Positions 8,183 through 16,748 of a DNA stretch of 64,000 bases are shown piece by piece. A program made the position numbers and the translations under genes. Position 1 is the first letter of the stretch; the number at the start of each line of letters is the position of its first letter. This DNA comes from DATKUK01 sp035530655. GTDB lineage: Bacteria; Planctomycetota; Phycisphaerae; UBA1845; DATKUK01. The notes beneath the pieces are model-generated. The model was not told the DNA's origin, searched no databases, and saw only the letters and a program-made list of their open reading frames with translations. The stretch is taken from positions 1-64,000 of the forward strand of contig DATKUK010000017.1 of NCBI GenBank assembly GCA_035530655.1, written 5' to 3'.

Positions 8183-9292
8183 ATGAAGGTCCCCCTGCTG
8201 GATCTGAAGGCGCAGTACGAGTCGATCCGCCCGGAGGTGGAGCAGGCCATTCAGCGCGTGATTGGCTCGCAGGCGTTCACGCTCGGGCCCGAGGTAGAGG
8301 CCCTGGAGAAGGCGCTGGCGGCGTACTGTCAGTGCCGCTACGCCATCGGAGTGAGTTCGGGCACCGATGCCCTGCTTTGCAGCCTGATGGCGCTGGAGAT
8401 CGGTCCGGGCGATGAGGTGATCGTACCGACCTTCACGTTCTTCGCCACGGCGGGGGTCGTGGCGCGTCTGGGCGCCAAGCCCGTATTCGTCGACATCGAA
8501 GCGGACACCTACAACATCGATCCGGCCGGGGTCGAGTCGGCGGTCACCGAGCGTACGAAAGCCATCATCCCCGTGCATCTGTTCGGCCAGTGCGCCGACA
8601 TGGACGCGGTACTCGCGATCGCCCAATCGCGGTCCATACACGTTATCGAGGATGCGGCGCAGGCCATCGGCGCCGAGTACAAAGGTCGCCGGGCCGGCGG
8701 CATGGGTCGATTGGGCTGCCTGTCGTTCTACCCCACCAAGAATCTCGGCGGCTTCGGGGACGGTGGGATGATTGTCACCAACGACGCTGACCTCGCGGCG
8801 CGCTGCCGCTCGTTGCGGATGCACGGCTTCCGGGCAGACGAGCCCTACTACCACGACTGGGTGGGCGGCTGCTTTCGGCTCGACGCCCTGCAAGCGGCCG
8901 TCCTGCGCGTGAAGTTCGACCACCTGGAGGCGTGGACGCAGGCCCGGCAGCGCAATGCCCGGCGCTACGACGAACTTCTTGCCCCGCTGCCGGTTGCAGG
9001 CCCTGTCGTCCGTCCGGGTAACCGGATGGTTTACAATCTATATGTCGTCCGTGTGCCGGAACGCGACCGCGTACGGGCCGCCGTGACGGCCGCCGGTATC
9101 GGCACGAACATTTATTATCCGTTATCGTTGCACCTTCAGCCGTGCTTTGCCCACCTCGGACACAAGCCGGGCGAGTTCCCGGTTGCAGAGAGGGCAACGC
9201 AGGAGGTGCTGGCGCTGCCGGTTTATCCGGAGTTGACCGCCGCCCAGCAGCAGCACGTCGTAAAGGTGCTGACCGAGGCGGTGTCGGAGTAA
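8183..9292 (+). CDS. DegT/DnrJ/EryC1/StrS family sugar aminotransferase
   Basis: 369 residues, standard for this PLP enzyme family, which aminates keto-sugars bound to nucleotides for envelope polysaccharides. The N-terminal MKVPLLDLKAQYESI and GVSSGTDALLCSLMAL segments are typical; the PLP-binding lysine is in SFYPTKNLGGFGDGG near residue 180. The sequence EDAAQAIGAEYKG just before it contains the Asp that contacts the pyridine nitrogen. The ATG at 8183 is preferred to TTG at 8144 because family alignment starts at MKVPLLDL. It could use a nucleotide sugar derived from the UDPGP product, but no direct operon link exists. Confidence 0.93.
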   Translation: MKVPLLDLKAQYESIRPEVEQAIQRVIGSQAFTLGPEVEALEKALAAYCQCRYAIGVSSGTDALLCSLMALEIGPGDEVIVPTFTFFATAGVVARLGAKPVFVDIEADTYNIDPAGVESAVTERTKAIIPVHLFGQCADMDAVLAIAQSRSIHVIEDAAQAIGAEYKGRRAGGMGRLGCLSFYPTKNLGGFGDGGMIVTNDADLAARCRSLRMHGFRADEPYYHDWVGGCFRLDALQAAVLRVKFDHLEAWTQARQRNARRYDELLAPLPVAGPVVRPGNRMVYNLYVVRVPERDRVRAAVTAAGIGTNIYYPLSLHLQPCFAHLGHKPGEFPVAERATQEVLALPVYPELTAAQQQHVVKVLTEAVSE

Positions 9293-9327
9293 GTAACCGG
9301 CTTCGGGTTTTGCTCGAGACATGCCCC

Positions 9328-10248
9328 ATGCATCGCGCACACACTGGATACCTGGGAATCGTGGTTTGTTTGCTGGCTACCGGGTGTTCGTATCTAGCCG
9401 AGCGGCAGCGCTCGGTTGGCGGCGCCCGATACACGTTGCGGGTGGCGGGCGGCCACCTGCCTCGCGAACTGATACGAAGTTGGGCTCAGCGTTGCCCGGC
9501 TGCGCATTTTGAGGTCACCAAGGGCGATCCGCTGGTGAGCGCACCGCGTGCGTTCGACGCCCTGCGGGAAGGCCGGATCGATCTGGCATGTACGAGCTGG
9601 CGGATCGCAAGGTACGAACTGGAGAGGTTTGATCGCCAGCAAGTCGCCCGGCCTCTTGGCTGGCGGGTGGCAGTGCGTGCGTTTGCCTTGTACGTGCATC
9701 CGAGCAACCCGATCCGCTCGCTGACAGCCAATCAGGTCAAGCAAATCTACCGGCGGGAAGCGACGCAGTGGTCGTCTCTTGGCTGGGCCGATGGGGGCTC
9801 GATCAACCTGTACGGGCCGCCGCGACGCAGCGCGGGCGGCGAACTTCTCATGGGAATCGCAAAGTCGTTCATAGGCAGACCCCCGTGGGAGAGCTTTGAT
9901 CAGCCGCAGGCAGTGCTGGCGGCGGTGGCGGACGATCCGGACGGGCTGGGCTTTGCCCCTCTCGGGCTAGACGGGGCAGTGCGGACTCTGGCTCTGGCCA
10001 GCTACAAGGACGACCCGCCGGTCGAGGCGACGGACGAATCGGTGATGGCGAACAAATACCTTCTGGGCAAGCTGGTCTATGTCTGGTCGGCCAATCCGCC
10101 GGCCGAGCCGGTCAAGGTGTTCATGGACTGGCTCTTCAGCGAGGCCGGAGCGGCTGAGATTCGGCGGAGTGGGTACACACCAATTGCACCGGACGTCGGC
10201 GGAGTGGATTTGACCCATCGGGCCCAGACCGAACATATGGAGCCGTAA
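9328..10248 (+). CDS. PstS-like substrate-binding lipoprotein
   Basis: 306 residues. The signal ends in the lipobox LLATGC (Cys 15). The mature part resembles phosphate-type periplasmic binding proteins: VAGGHLPRELIRSW near residue 35, then FALYVHPSNPIRSLTANQVK near 125, followed by IYRREATQWSSLG, a pattern seen in PstS proteins. The conserved TG(A/S)-type ligand loop is not obvious, so the ligand may differ from phosphate. No permease or ATPase genes are adjacent, so it may act as a stand-alone sensor or binding protein. The ATG at 9328 is favoured over an upstream in-frame GTG because it opens directly into the signal peptide. A T7 run follows the stop. Confidence 0.8.
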   Translation: MHRAHTGYLGIVVCLLATGCSYLAERQRSVGGARYTLRVAGGHLPRELIRSWAQRCPAAHFEVTKGDPLVSAPRAFDALREGRIDLACTSWRIARYELERFDRQQVARPLGWRVAVRAFALYVHPSNPIRSLTANQVKQIYRREATQWSSLGWADGGSINLYGPPRRSAGGELLMGIAKSFIGRPPWESFDQPQAVLAAVADDPDGLGFAPLGLDGAVRTLALASYKDDPPVEATDESVMANKYLLGKLVYVWSANPPAEPVKVFMDWLFSEAGAAEIRRSGYTPIAPDVGGVDLTHRAQTEHMEP

Positions 10249-10330
10249 GTTCTTTTTTTGAAGCAGGTTACGACGCCATTGATTTCCCTGAGACCGCAGC
10301 GCCGCCCACTTGGACTGTAGGTTGCTCTGG

Positions 10331-10359
10331 TTGGCAATCCTGCGACGGCCTGCTACACT
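10331..10359 (+). promoter_or_regulatory. Promoter for the Hc1-like gene
   Basis: TTGGCA (10331-10336), 17-base spacer, TACACT (10354-10359). It lies 77 bases before the start codon, in a 187-base gap between genes. Confidence 0.45.
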
Positions 10360-10435
10360 CTGCCAGCAACCTCGCCCTGTGGCGAGACTTAGAGAAATGT
10401 CGAGGTACAGCGGTAGCCCAGGTAGGAGCCAGGCA

Positions 10436-10615
10436 ATGGAAGAGTATGACCAGCTGAAGAAGCTCATCGAGGAGGTGGCAGAGGACATCGCCAAGGCCGA
10501 GGGCGGGAACAAAGCCGCAGGCACGCGGGTCCGCAAGGCGATGCAGGATATCAAGAGCACCGCTCAGGAGTTGCGCAAGAAGATCCTGGAAGTGCGCGCT
10601 ACGGACACCCCTTAG
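10436..10615 (+). CDS. Hc1-like small histone H1-type protein
   Basis: 59 residues, helical and charged: EEYDQLKKLIEEVAEDIAKA, then GNKAAGTRVRKAMQDIK and AQELRKKIL. The segment KAEGGNKAAGTRVRKAMQ closely resembles the N-terminal domain of the chlamydial histone-like protein Hc1, which is also found in Planctomycetes. The Lys/Ala-rich C-terminal tail of Hc1 is missing, so it represents only the folded helical part. It probably binds DNA or a partner protein; compaction is an inference. AGGAG (10424-10428) precedes the ATG by seven bases. Confidence 0.75.
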   Translation: MEEYDQLKKLIEEVAEDIAKAEGGNKAAGTRVRKAMQDIKSTAQELRKKILEVRATDTP

Positions 10616-10693
10616 GCGCGGTGCCGCCCTGGCGTGGGGCGGTCGCAGACGGATCGGCACCTCGCTTGGGCCCCGGAAAGGAGGATCGCGCCA

Positions 10694-11167
10694 TTGCCTC
10701 CGCCGCTGCTGTTCGATCTGAGTGACATCGACTTGTCGCGTGCGATCATCAGCCGGGAGCAGATCTATCAAGCCCTGCCTCATCGCCACGAGTTCTCCCT
10801 TTTGGACGGTGTGGTTTACCTGGATCGGGATGCGGGGCACATCGTGACGCTCAAACACATCCGCCAGGACGACTGGTGGACGCGTGGCCACATACCTGAC
10901 CGACCGCTGTTCCCCGGGGTGCTGATGATCGAGGCTGCGGCCCAGACAGCGAGCTATTTCACGCACACGGTCAGCGACCAAGATCGCTTCTTCGGATTTG
11001 GCGGCGTGGACGCCGTCAAGTTTCGTGAAGCCGTTATGCCGACCTGCACGCTGCACCTTTTGGGGCAAGCCATCGACATTCGCCCGCGGCGCATGATCTT
11101 CCAGATCCAGGCCCTCGTGGGCAATACGATGGTGTTCGAGGGCAAGATCACCGGCATGCCGGTTTGA
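10694..11167 (+). CDS. FabZ-like 3-hydroxyacyl-ACP dehydratase (hotdog fold)
   Basis: 157 residues. The N-terminal active-site region reads LPHRHEFSLLDGVVYLD, the FabZ 'HRYPFLLVDRV' region with Glu-Phe in place of Tyr-Pro-Phe; the catalytic Glu sits in FPGVLMIEAAAQTASYF near residue 85. The catalytic His and Glu are both kept, so dehydration of a hydroxyacyl-ACP is plausible. The protein may act in ordinary or specialised fatty-acid synthesis; no other fab gene is nearby. The start is a TTG at 10694 with AAAGGAGG (10677-10684) nine bases upstream; a GTG at 10634 adds 20 residues without a ribosome site. Confidence 0.85.
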   Translation: MPPPLLFDLSDIDLSRAIISREQIYQALPHRHEFSLLDGVVYLDRDAGHIVTLKHIRQDDWWTRGHIPDRPLFPGVLMIEAAAQTASYFTHTVSDQDRFFGFGGVDAVKFREAVMPTCTLHLLGQAIDIRPRRMIFQIQALVGNTMVFEGKITGMPV

Positions 11168-11344
11168 TCGCCGCACAGGACCAGGGCCGGCCGACAAGGC
11201 CTGGGGCAAGAGCCGAGTCCCGGCATGCTCGTTACGTCGTCGACGCGCTGGTGGGGGCGATCCCGTCGCCCTGAGTGCTCGGCCGGGCTCTGATCTGCCG
11301 ACCCGGCAGCCATGCTCCAGCCATCGTGTCGAGCAAGGCGCCTC

Positions 11345-12523
11345 ATGGATCTCGACGAACTGTTCGCCTGCAAGGTGGATCTGCCGGCCGATCCGAATTG
11401 TTGGGACTTCACGCAGTTGCCGTCACACGGGGGAACGTGGCTGATCTGCGGCGAGGATGAACGGCCTATCCAATTGGCCTCGTGTCAGAATCTGCGGCGA
11501 TCCATCGGCGCACGATTGGGTCGCTCCGAAAGGCCCCGCAGCCGCGCCGACCTGACAGCCATCGCGCGGCGACTACGCTGGCAGCCCGGTTTCTCTGCGT
11601 TCGAAAATACTCTCCACTACTGGCGGACGTGCCGACGGCTTTACCCGCGGCGATACCGCAAAATGCTGGGTTTCGGCCCTGCGTGGTTCGTACAGGCCGA
11701 CACGGCCACCGACCCGCCCGAACTGGTTACAACCAACATGGTCTATGCTCGCGGCTCGCCCACGCTATACCTCGGACCTATTGCCACGCGCCGGGACTGT
11801 AGCGAGTATGTCGATCTTCTACACGATCTTTTTGACCTGTGCCGACACCACGACAGACTGCGTCAGAGGCGCCGCGGCCAAGCATGTGCCTACCACGAGA
11901 TGGAACGGTGTGTCGGCGTATGCCTGGGCGCGATTACCATGGCGCAATATCGCCAGGTTGTCGATCGAGCGGTCGCTTTCGCACGGGGCAGACGGGCGCC
12001 CACGCTGGAGAAGTGGCGGCGGGAGATGTCGGCGGCGGCGGAGGAAATGCAGTTTGAGCAGGCGGCGAGGATCAAAAGGCGGCTCGAGCAGGCAGACCGG
12101 TTGTCGGCACTACCTTTTCGCCATATGTGTGACGCGCAGGATTTCAATTGGCTCATCATCCAACCCGGCGGCGGCACGTCGTGGGTGAAACCGTTTTTCG
12201 TCGATCGAGGGTGGATTCGCGCCGGTGAAGCGGTGCGACTGCGGGATCTTGACGGTGTGGTGGGCCATTGGCAGCAGGCCTTGGACGCCGCAAAGCCAGC
12301 CGAGAGCGACGATCCCGTCGTTCGGGCCGAACAGGTATGGCTTGTGGCGCACTTCCTGTTCAAACAGCAGCGTGACCGCGGCCTGTACTTCCGGGCCGAC
12401 GAGCTTCCCGCCGCGTCGGAACTGCTCGATGTGGTCCGCAGCCGGTTCAGGTCGAAACGGGGCGCGGCATCCGACGCCGGCGGCGAGATATCTGAGAGAC
12501 ACGAAAGTACGAAGGGCGATTGA
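11345..12523 (+). CDS. Degenerate UvrC-like protein (GIY-YIG remnant plus UVR domain)
   Basis: 392 residues. The order matches the N-terminal half of UvrC: GGTWLICGEDERPIQLASCQ then NLRRSI (residues ~24-50) aligns with the GIY-YIG core, but the GIY and YIG signatures are absent. Next comes YLGPIATRRDCSEYVDLLHD, then the four-Cys-like zone ACAYHEMERCVGVCLGAI that matches UvrC's ACLxYQIGRCxGPC, then the UVR helix pair around AAEEMQFEQAARIKRRLEQA. The RNase H-like 5'-nuclease half and HhH domain of UvrC are missing. With its GIY-YIG signatures lost it is unlikely to cut DNA and may be a scaffold or UvrB-binding regulator. A true uvrC is not in this window. Confidence 0.8.
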   Translation: MDLDELFACKVDLPADPNCWDFTQLPSHGGTWLICGEDERPIQLASCQNLRRSIGARLGRSERPRSRADLTAIARRLRWQPGFSAFENTLHYWRTCRRLYPRRYRKMLGFGPAWFVQADTATDPPELVTTNMVYARGSPTLYLGPIATRRDCSEYVDLLHDLFDLCRHHDRLRQRRRGQACAYHEMERCVGVCLGAITMAQYRQVVDRAVAFARGRRAPTLEKWRREMSAAAEEMQFEQAARIKRRLEQADRLSALPFRHMCDAQDFNWLIIQPGGGTSWVKPFFVDRGWIRAGEAVRLRDLDGVVGHWQQALDAAKPAESDDPVVRAEQVWLVAHFLFKQQRDRGLYFRADELPAASELLDVVRSRFRSKRGAASDAGGEISERHESTKGD

Positions 12524-12547
12524 TGCGGTTCGCTAAGCAGCTACAAT
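12520..12547 (+). promoter_or_regulatory. Promoter for the 12592 lipoprotein gene
   Basis: TTGATG (12520-12525), 16-base spacer, TACAAT (12542-12547). It overlaps the stop codon of the UvrC-like gene. AAGGAG follows at 12580. Confidence 0.45.
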
Positions 12548-12591
12548 CGCGGCGTTGCTCTGCCAGAGCGATCAGTCATAAGGAGTTTGGA

Positions 12592-13137
12592 ATGCGGACG
12601 GCGACGTGCATGTTGGCGGCGGTGATTCTGACGACCACGACGGGCTGCTTTACGGCGGCCAAACGGGGCTTGGCCGAGGTAGCCGGCGCGAAGGGCGAGT
12701 TGCAGGTGCTTGGCCCGCTGTCGCCTGACAACGTCGCCAACGCCGGGGGCGTGCAGGCGGGCACGGTGGACAACGACGCGGGTCCCAACTGCCCACCCAA
12801 CTTTGTCGGCGAACTAAAACTGGCGTTGATTGAGGAGTTGGCTGAGAACGCCGAGAAGGTCGCATACGGCGGCGGAGCCAAGCTTCAGGTCAACACCCGA
12901 GTGCTGTACTACCGAGGCGGCGGCGGGATGGAGAAACTGCTCGGCAGCATGTCGCTCGCGCTTGCGCGGATCGAAGTCATTGACACCGGTTCGGGCGCCG
13001 TTATCGGGCGGTCAAACGTGGTTGGAAGCACCAAGGCCATTCGAAGCAGCCCGGAAGACCTCGCCAAGGCGATTGCCAAAGAGGTGGCCGAATGGCTTCG
13101 CGAACAGGCCATAAAGCCCCCCAAACAGGACCAATGA
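12592..13137 (+). CDS. Lipoprotein of unknown function
   Basis: 181 residues with a lipobox-type signal (ILTTTTGC, Cys 19). The mature part has a Gly-rich turn (YGGGAKLQVNTRVLYYRGGGG), then IEVIDTGSGAVIGRSNVVG and a C-terminal amphipathic helix EDLAKAIAKEVAEWLRE. This alternation resembles small envelope lipoproteins of the DUF4410 type, in which a helical SPEDLAKAIAKEV-like end follows a beta domain, but the match is weak. AAGGAG lies eight bases upstream of the ATG and a good promoter precedes it. Likely outer-membrane or periplasmic. Confidence 0.75.
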   Translation: MRTATCMLAAVILTTTTGCFTAAKRGLAEVAGAKGELQVLGPLSPDNVANAGGVQAGTVDNDAGPNCPPNFVGELKLALIEELAENAEKVAYGGGAKLQVNTRVLYYRGGGGMEKLLGSMSLALARIEVIDTGSGAVIGRSNVVGSTKAIRSSPEDLAKAIAKEVAEWLREQAIKPPKQDQ

Positions 13138-13240
13138 TTGTCTGTGGGCGAGACGCGTCAACCGCCCAGCCGGCGGGGCTCAAGGGGGCTGATGCGAACA
13201 GCCGATAACATTCATGCATCGCCGCGCGAGTGGCATGAGG

Positions 13241-13432
13241 ATGTCTCGCCCGCAAATCTGCCCGTTCATCGAGTTGCCGGATCCTCGTTGTGCGAGACGC
13301 TTGAGCCTGGGCCGGCTGTGTGAGGCCTTCAAGCTTTGCGTGAACTGCCCGACGGCGTGTCCTGTCTACCATGAACTTCGCTGGCGCCACGTATCCGAGC
13401 AACGGGCCCTTGTCGGAGCGGTCGTGGCCTGA
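13241..13432 (+). CDS. Small Cys-rich protein of unknown function
   Basis: 63 residues from the ATG at 13241 (ATGs at 13235 and 13214 are alternatives; none has a clear ribosome site). The core CPFIELPDPRCARRLSLGRL is followed by CEAFKLCVNCPTACPVYHEL. The spacing of seven cysteines and the closing CPVYHEL resemble a short conserved motif seen in other small proteins and may bind a metal or cluster. The last 62 bases overlap the first codons of the tyrosine recombinase in another frame, so translational coupling is possible. Function unknown. Confidence 0.6.
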   Translation: MSRPQICPFIELPDPRCARRLSLGRLCEAFKLCVNCPTACPVYHELRWRHVSEQRALVGAVVA

Positions 13433-14336
13433 GGCGCCCACCGAGCCGCTGGGCCGTCTGCTTGAAGCGTTTCTGAACTACCTCAGCATTGAGTGTGGGT
13501 TGTCGCCGAACACGCTGTCGGCCTACCGGCGCGATCTGAGTGAGTTTGCCCGATGGCTGGAGCAGCGGGACGTTCAGCGCCCCCAGCAGATCGAACCGGC
13601 CACCGTGCAGCAGCATCTTGTGGCGTTGCACGAGCGGGGATTGGCCGTAGCCAGCATCGCTCGTCATTTGGTGGCCATTCGAATGTTTCTACGATACCTG
13701 TTCGCACAGGGCGCCATGGCGCGCGACGTCGCGGGATTGTTCGACTCGCCTCGCCAATGGCAGCGCTTACCGAGGGTGCTCAGCCAGCAGGACGTCGGGC
13801 AGTTGTTGGCTGCGCCGTGCCCGGACGATCCACTCTACCTGCGCGATCGGGCCATACTGGAGATGCTGTATGGAACGGGCTTGCGAGCCGCTGAACTCGT
13901 CGGGCTCTGCTGCCAGGACGTGAACCTGCAAGTGGGATACGTGCGATGTCTGGGCAAAGGCATGCGTGAGCGGATCGTGCCGATTGGGCGTTACGCCGTC
14001 CAGACGGTGGAAGTCTACCTGTCGCAGCTTCGTCCACGCCTGGCGAGGACTCCAGCGGTCGCGACTCTATTCCTCAGCCGGTCCGGGCGTCCGTTGGACC
14101 GACACAACCTCTGGCGGCGGGTGGTGAAACACGCCGCACAGGCCGGAATCAGCCACCGCGTGACCCCGCATCTGTTGCGGCACTGCTTTGCCTCGCACCT
14201 GCTGGCCGGCGGGGCCGATCTGCGGGTGGTCCAGGAGCTTCTGGGACATGTCAGTGTGGTGACCACGCAGATTTACACACACGTGGATCGGGACCGTCTC
14301 AAGGCCATTCACGCCCGCTTTCATCCCCGCCAGTAG
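13371..14336 (+). CDS. Tyrosine recombinase (XerC/XerD family)
   Basis: 321 residues. The N-terminal SAM-like core-binding domain includes FLNYLSIECGLSPNTLSAYR. The catalytic domain has all expected residues: Arg in GTGLRAAELVGL, Lys in GKGMRERIVP, His-x-x-Arg in TPHLLRHCFASHLL, His in LGHVSVVTTQ, and the nucleophilic Tyr in QIYTHVDRD. Length and motifs fit the housekeeping Xer recombinases that resolve chromosome dimers at dif rather than a phage integrase, and no attachment site or phage gene is adjacent. XerC and XerD cannot be told apart by eye. The first ATG overlaps the upstream small gene; a TTG at 13410 would shorten it by 13 residues. Confidence 0.9.
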   Translation: MNFAGATYPSNGPLSERSWPEAPTEPLGRLLEAFLNYLSIECGLSPNTLSAYRRDLSEFARWLEQRDVQRPQQIEPATVQQHLVALHERGLAVASIARHLVAIRMFLRYLFAQGAMARDVAGLFDSPRQWQRLPRVLSQQDVGQLLAAPCPDDPLYLRDRAILEMLYGTGLRAAELVGLCCQDVNLQVGYVRCLGKGMRERIVPIGRYAVQTVEVYLSQLRPRLARTPAVATLFLSRSGRPLDRHNLWRRVVKHAAQAGISHRVTPHLLRHCFASHLLAGGADLRVVQELLGHVSVVTTQIYTHVDRDRLKAIHARFHPRQ

Positions 14337-14442
14337 ACTCCTCGCCTGTAGCTGGCGTACTGTATCGCCCTGCCGCACGTGGGACTCATCGAGCCACGCG
14401 CGACCGCTCCGCTGTAGGGCGGTCAGGCATGTGGGAGGGACG

Positions 14443-14997
14443 ATGAAGCTTCACAACGCGACGCACTTGGACGGCGCCGAGCTGAGCGCGCGATTCGATC
14501 GCTACACCGCCCTGTGGAACACAGACGACCTGGAGGTTTTCGTCCGTCACAGCCGGGGTGCGGAATTCTCGGGCACTCGCCGTTACGACCGTAACCGTAT
14601 CTACGTGAACGTGGGAAGGCGCGTGAAATACCCCTACCGGATGGGCACGAACCTGGCCCGCGCCCGTAGCAGCGCCCGCCACTGGTGGAAGCCCACGTAT
14701 GTGGTCGAGCTGGCCGACGCGTATCAGTTGGCGCTTTTCGTGTTCCTGCACGAACTCTACCATTGGCTTGTCCACCTCGCGGGGCGAAATATCCGGCAGA
14801 AGGAATCGATGTGTGACCGGTTTGCCGCGCGGGCTCTGGTGGACGACTGGTCCGCTCGCGTATCCGATGGGCGGAACCGCCCCGTGTCGCGCACGGCATG
14901 GGATTTCCAAGACCTGGACAGATTCGTAGCGGCTGCCAGAGCCGAACGGCTTTCCGCCGTCTCTGCGAAACGCAAGGTCTCCCGCCCGGACAAGTAA
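14443..14997 (+). CDS. Small zinc metallopeptidase-like protein (HExxH)
   Basis: 184 residues. LHELYHWLVHLAGRN near residue 105 contains an HExxH zinc motif, and QKESMCDRFAARAL, about 18 residues on, gives a likely third ligand (Glu) as in ImmA/IrrE- or SprT-like peptidases. The N-terminal half (IYVNVGRRVKYPYRMGTNLA, then RARSSARHWW) is basic and may bind nucleic acid or a substrate. No signal peptide, so cytoplasmic. No repressor gene of the phage/ICE type is adjacent. GGGAGG precedes the ATG by five bases; a GTG at 14431 overlaps this site and is rejected. Confidence 0.7.
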   Translation: MKLHNATHLDGAELSARFDRYTALWNTDDLEVFVRHSRGAEFSGTRRYDRNRIYVNVGRRVKYPYRMGTNLARARSSARHWWKPTYVVELADAYQLALFVFLHELYHWLVHLAGRNIRQKESMCDRFAARALVDDWSARVSDGRNRPVSRTAWDFQDLDRFVAAARAERLSAVSAKRKVSRPDK

Positions 14998-15082
14998 CCC
15001 CCCTACTGCCCCACGGCATGGCCCGACCCGCAACCGATATGGCGCCAAAGCCCCCTCATCCGCCGGCGCAGACAGAGGCGCC

Positions 15083-16216
15083 CTACCGCCGCCCCACCAG
15101 CCCACTGGCGGTCGTCTGAATCCCACGCAAGGTGGCGGCGAGGGCGTCGCGATTCGGGGCGAACTCTATGGCCGTGTCGCGGTACACCATCTCGCTCTTG
15201 ACCAGTTCGGCCAGCGAGTAGGTGAAACTTCGCATGCCGTCCTCGATGCTGGTGGCGATGATCTCAGGCAGGTCCTCATCCTCCGCCCGGCGAATCTTGT
15301 CCTTGACCGTGGCGTTGCTCAGCAGCACCTCACAGGCCGGCACGCGCAGAATCTTTTCGTCGATGGCCGGCAGGAGGCGCTGCGCCCCGATGCCCACCAT
15401 ACTGGCCGCCAGCGACGAACGGATGAAGTCGTGCTGATCCTGAGGGAAGAACTCGAGGATACGAGAGAACGCCTGCGTGGCATCCGGGCAGTGAATGGAG
15501 CCGAAGACCAGGTGGCCGGTTTCAGCCGCCTGCAAGGCCGCCAGCATGGTAAAGCGATCGCGCATCTCGCCGATGAAAATCACATCCGGATCCTGTCGCA
15601 CGACGAACTTGAGCGCCTCGTGGTAGTCGATCACGTCCACGTTCAACTCACGCTGTGAAATGATCGCCTTGGCCGGTTTGAAGGTGTACTCAATGGGGTC
15701 CTCGATGGTAATAATATGGACGTTTCGTGTTTCGTTTATATACTGAATCATCGAGGCCAGGGTCGTGCTCTTGCCCGACCCGGTTACCCCTGCGATCAGG
15801 ATCAATCCCTCGTGTGCCCGCTCGGCGAGCTTGCGGTAGACCGCCGGGAGATGCAGCTCTTCGAACGAGGGGATCTGGCTCTTGACGCGACGAAACGCCG
15901 CATGCATCTGCCCCGTGGCGCGGAAGACGTTGACGCGAAAGCGATCGCCGCTCGCGTCCTGATGAGAGAAATCCAGGTCGCCCGACTCGTCATACGCCGC
16001 CCGCCGCTGCTCGGGGATGATCGAGTCGAGCATCCTCTCGATCTGCTCGGTGTTCTCGAAAGGAGGCACCGAATCGATCCTGCGCAGCTTGCCCGCGACG
16101 CGGTAGTGCGGGCTTAGCCCAACCTTCAGGTGAAGATCCGAGGCATCATGCTTGGCCATGCCGGCCAGCAGTGTGTGAACGGTGATCTCCGCAGCCACGG
16201 TAGTTGTCTCCTTCAT
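15083..16216 (-). CDS. PilT/PilU-type secretion ATPase
   Basis: 377 residues, typical for the twitching-motility ATPases that drive pilus retraction. After an N-terminal PAS-like region (HDASDLHLKVG near residue 25) come the Walker A GVTGSGKS (143-150), Asp box TIEDPIEY, Walker B DPDVIFIGEMRD and His box GHLVFGSIHCPDA. The His box has Ser-Ile-His-Cys where PilT usually has Thr-Leu-His-Thr, closer to PilU-like members. It probably serves type IV pilus-like machinery, consistent with the prepilin-like gene at the left edge. The ATG at 16216 is used because the family starts there; 97 upstream in-frame residues are not conserved-looking and cover clpS. Confidence 0.9.
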   Translation of the reverse strand: MKETTTVAAEITVHTLLAGMAKHDASDLHLKVGLSPHYRVAGKLRRIDSVPPFENTEQIERMLDSIIPEQRRAAYDESGDLDFSHQDASGDRFRVNVFRATGQMHAAFRRVKSQIPSFEELHLPAVYRKLAERAHEGLILIAGVTGSGKSTTLASMIQYINETRNVHIITIEDPIEYTFKPAKAIISQRELNVDVIDYHEALKFVVRQDPDVIFIGEMRDRFTMLAALQAAETGHLVFGSIHCPDATQAFSRILEFFPQDQHDFIRSSLAASMVGIGAQRLLPAIDEKILRVPACEVLLSNATVKDKIRRAEDEDLPEIIATSIEDGMRSFTYSLAELVKSEMVYRDTAIEFAPNRDALAATLRGIQTTASGLVGRR

Positions 16217-16364
16217 CAGGCCGTCAACCGCGGGAGTGGGTGGCGCCCACCCGGCGGTTCGACGGAGCGGCTTCGTTGGCGCCGGCCGCCCAACTATGTC
16301 AGTATAGCATTCCGACGGCGGGGACTCTACGCCCTCGCCCAACCGGCGTGTCCCAACCGCTGCA

Positions 16365-16392
16365 TTGTGAGCGCGGCGACAGAGGCTACAAT
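16365..16392 (+). promoter_or_regulatory. Promoter for clpS
   Basis: TTGTGA (16365-16370), 16-base spacer, TACAAT (16387-16392). Transcription would start near 16399, so TAGGAG (16398-16403) would sit at the very 5' end of the mRNA, ten bases before the ATG. Confidence 0.4.
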
Positions 16393-16412
16393 ACTCGTAG
16401 GAGTTGCCAGTC

Positions 16413-16748
16413 ATGGGCAAGTCGGCCTCGCAGAGCAAACAGTCGCCTCGCGTCAGGCAAACCGGGTCGGCCAGCCCGACCAGGCGGCGCAAGTCGGCAC
16501 CTTCCAAACCGAAGCACCTTCCTCCCTACAAAGTGCTCCTGCACAACGATGACGTGAACGAGATGGGCTATGTCGTTCAGGTCATTCGGCAACTCACGCC
16601 CCTGAGCCTGCCCGAAGCTGTGGACCGCATGCTGGAAGCCCACCACAAGGGGGTCTCGCTGCTACTGACGATCCACAAGGAGCTGGCCGAGCTGTACGCC
16701 GAGCAATTCGCAAGCTGCGGCTTGACCGTCACCATCGAGCCAGCTTAA
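16413..16748 (+). CDS. clpS: ATP-dependent Clp protease adaptor ClpS
   Basis: 111 residues. ClpS binds N-degron substrates and hands them to the Clp protease. PPYKVLLHNDDVNEMGYVVQ holds the NDD/N motif that contacts the N-terminal residue; AHHKGVSLLLTIHKELAELY forms the helix that docks on Clp. The first ~40 residues are a basic Ser/Lys-rich extension. TAGGAG precedes the ATG by nine bases. The stop codon shares three bases with the stop of aat on the other strand (TTAA at 16745-16748), so the N-degron adaptor and the enzyme making N-degrons are tail to tail. Confidence 0.97.
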   Translation: MGKSASQSKQSPRVRQTGSASPTRRRKSAPSKPKHLPPYKVLLHNDDVNEMGYVVQVIRQLTPLSLPEAVDRMLEAHHKGVSLLLTIHKELAELYAEQFASCGLTVTIEPA

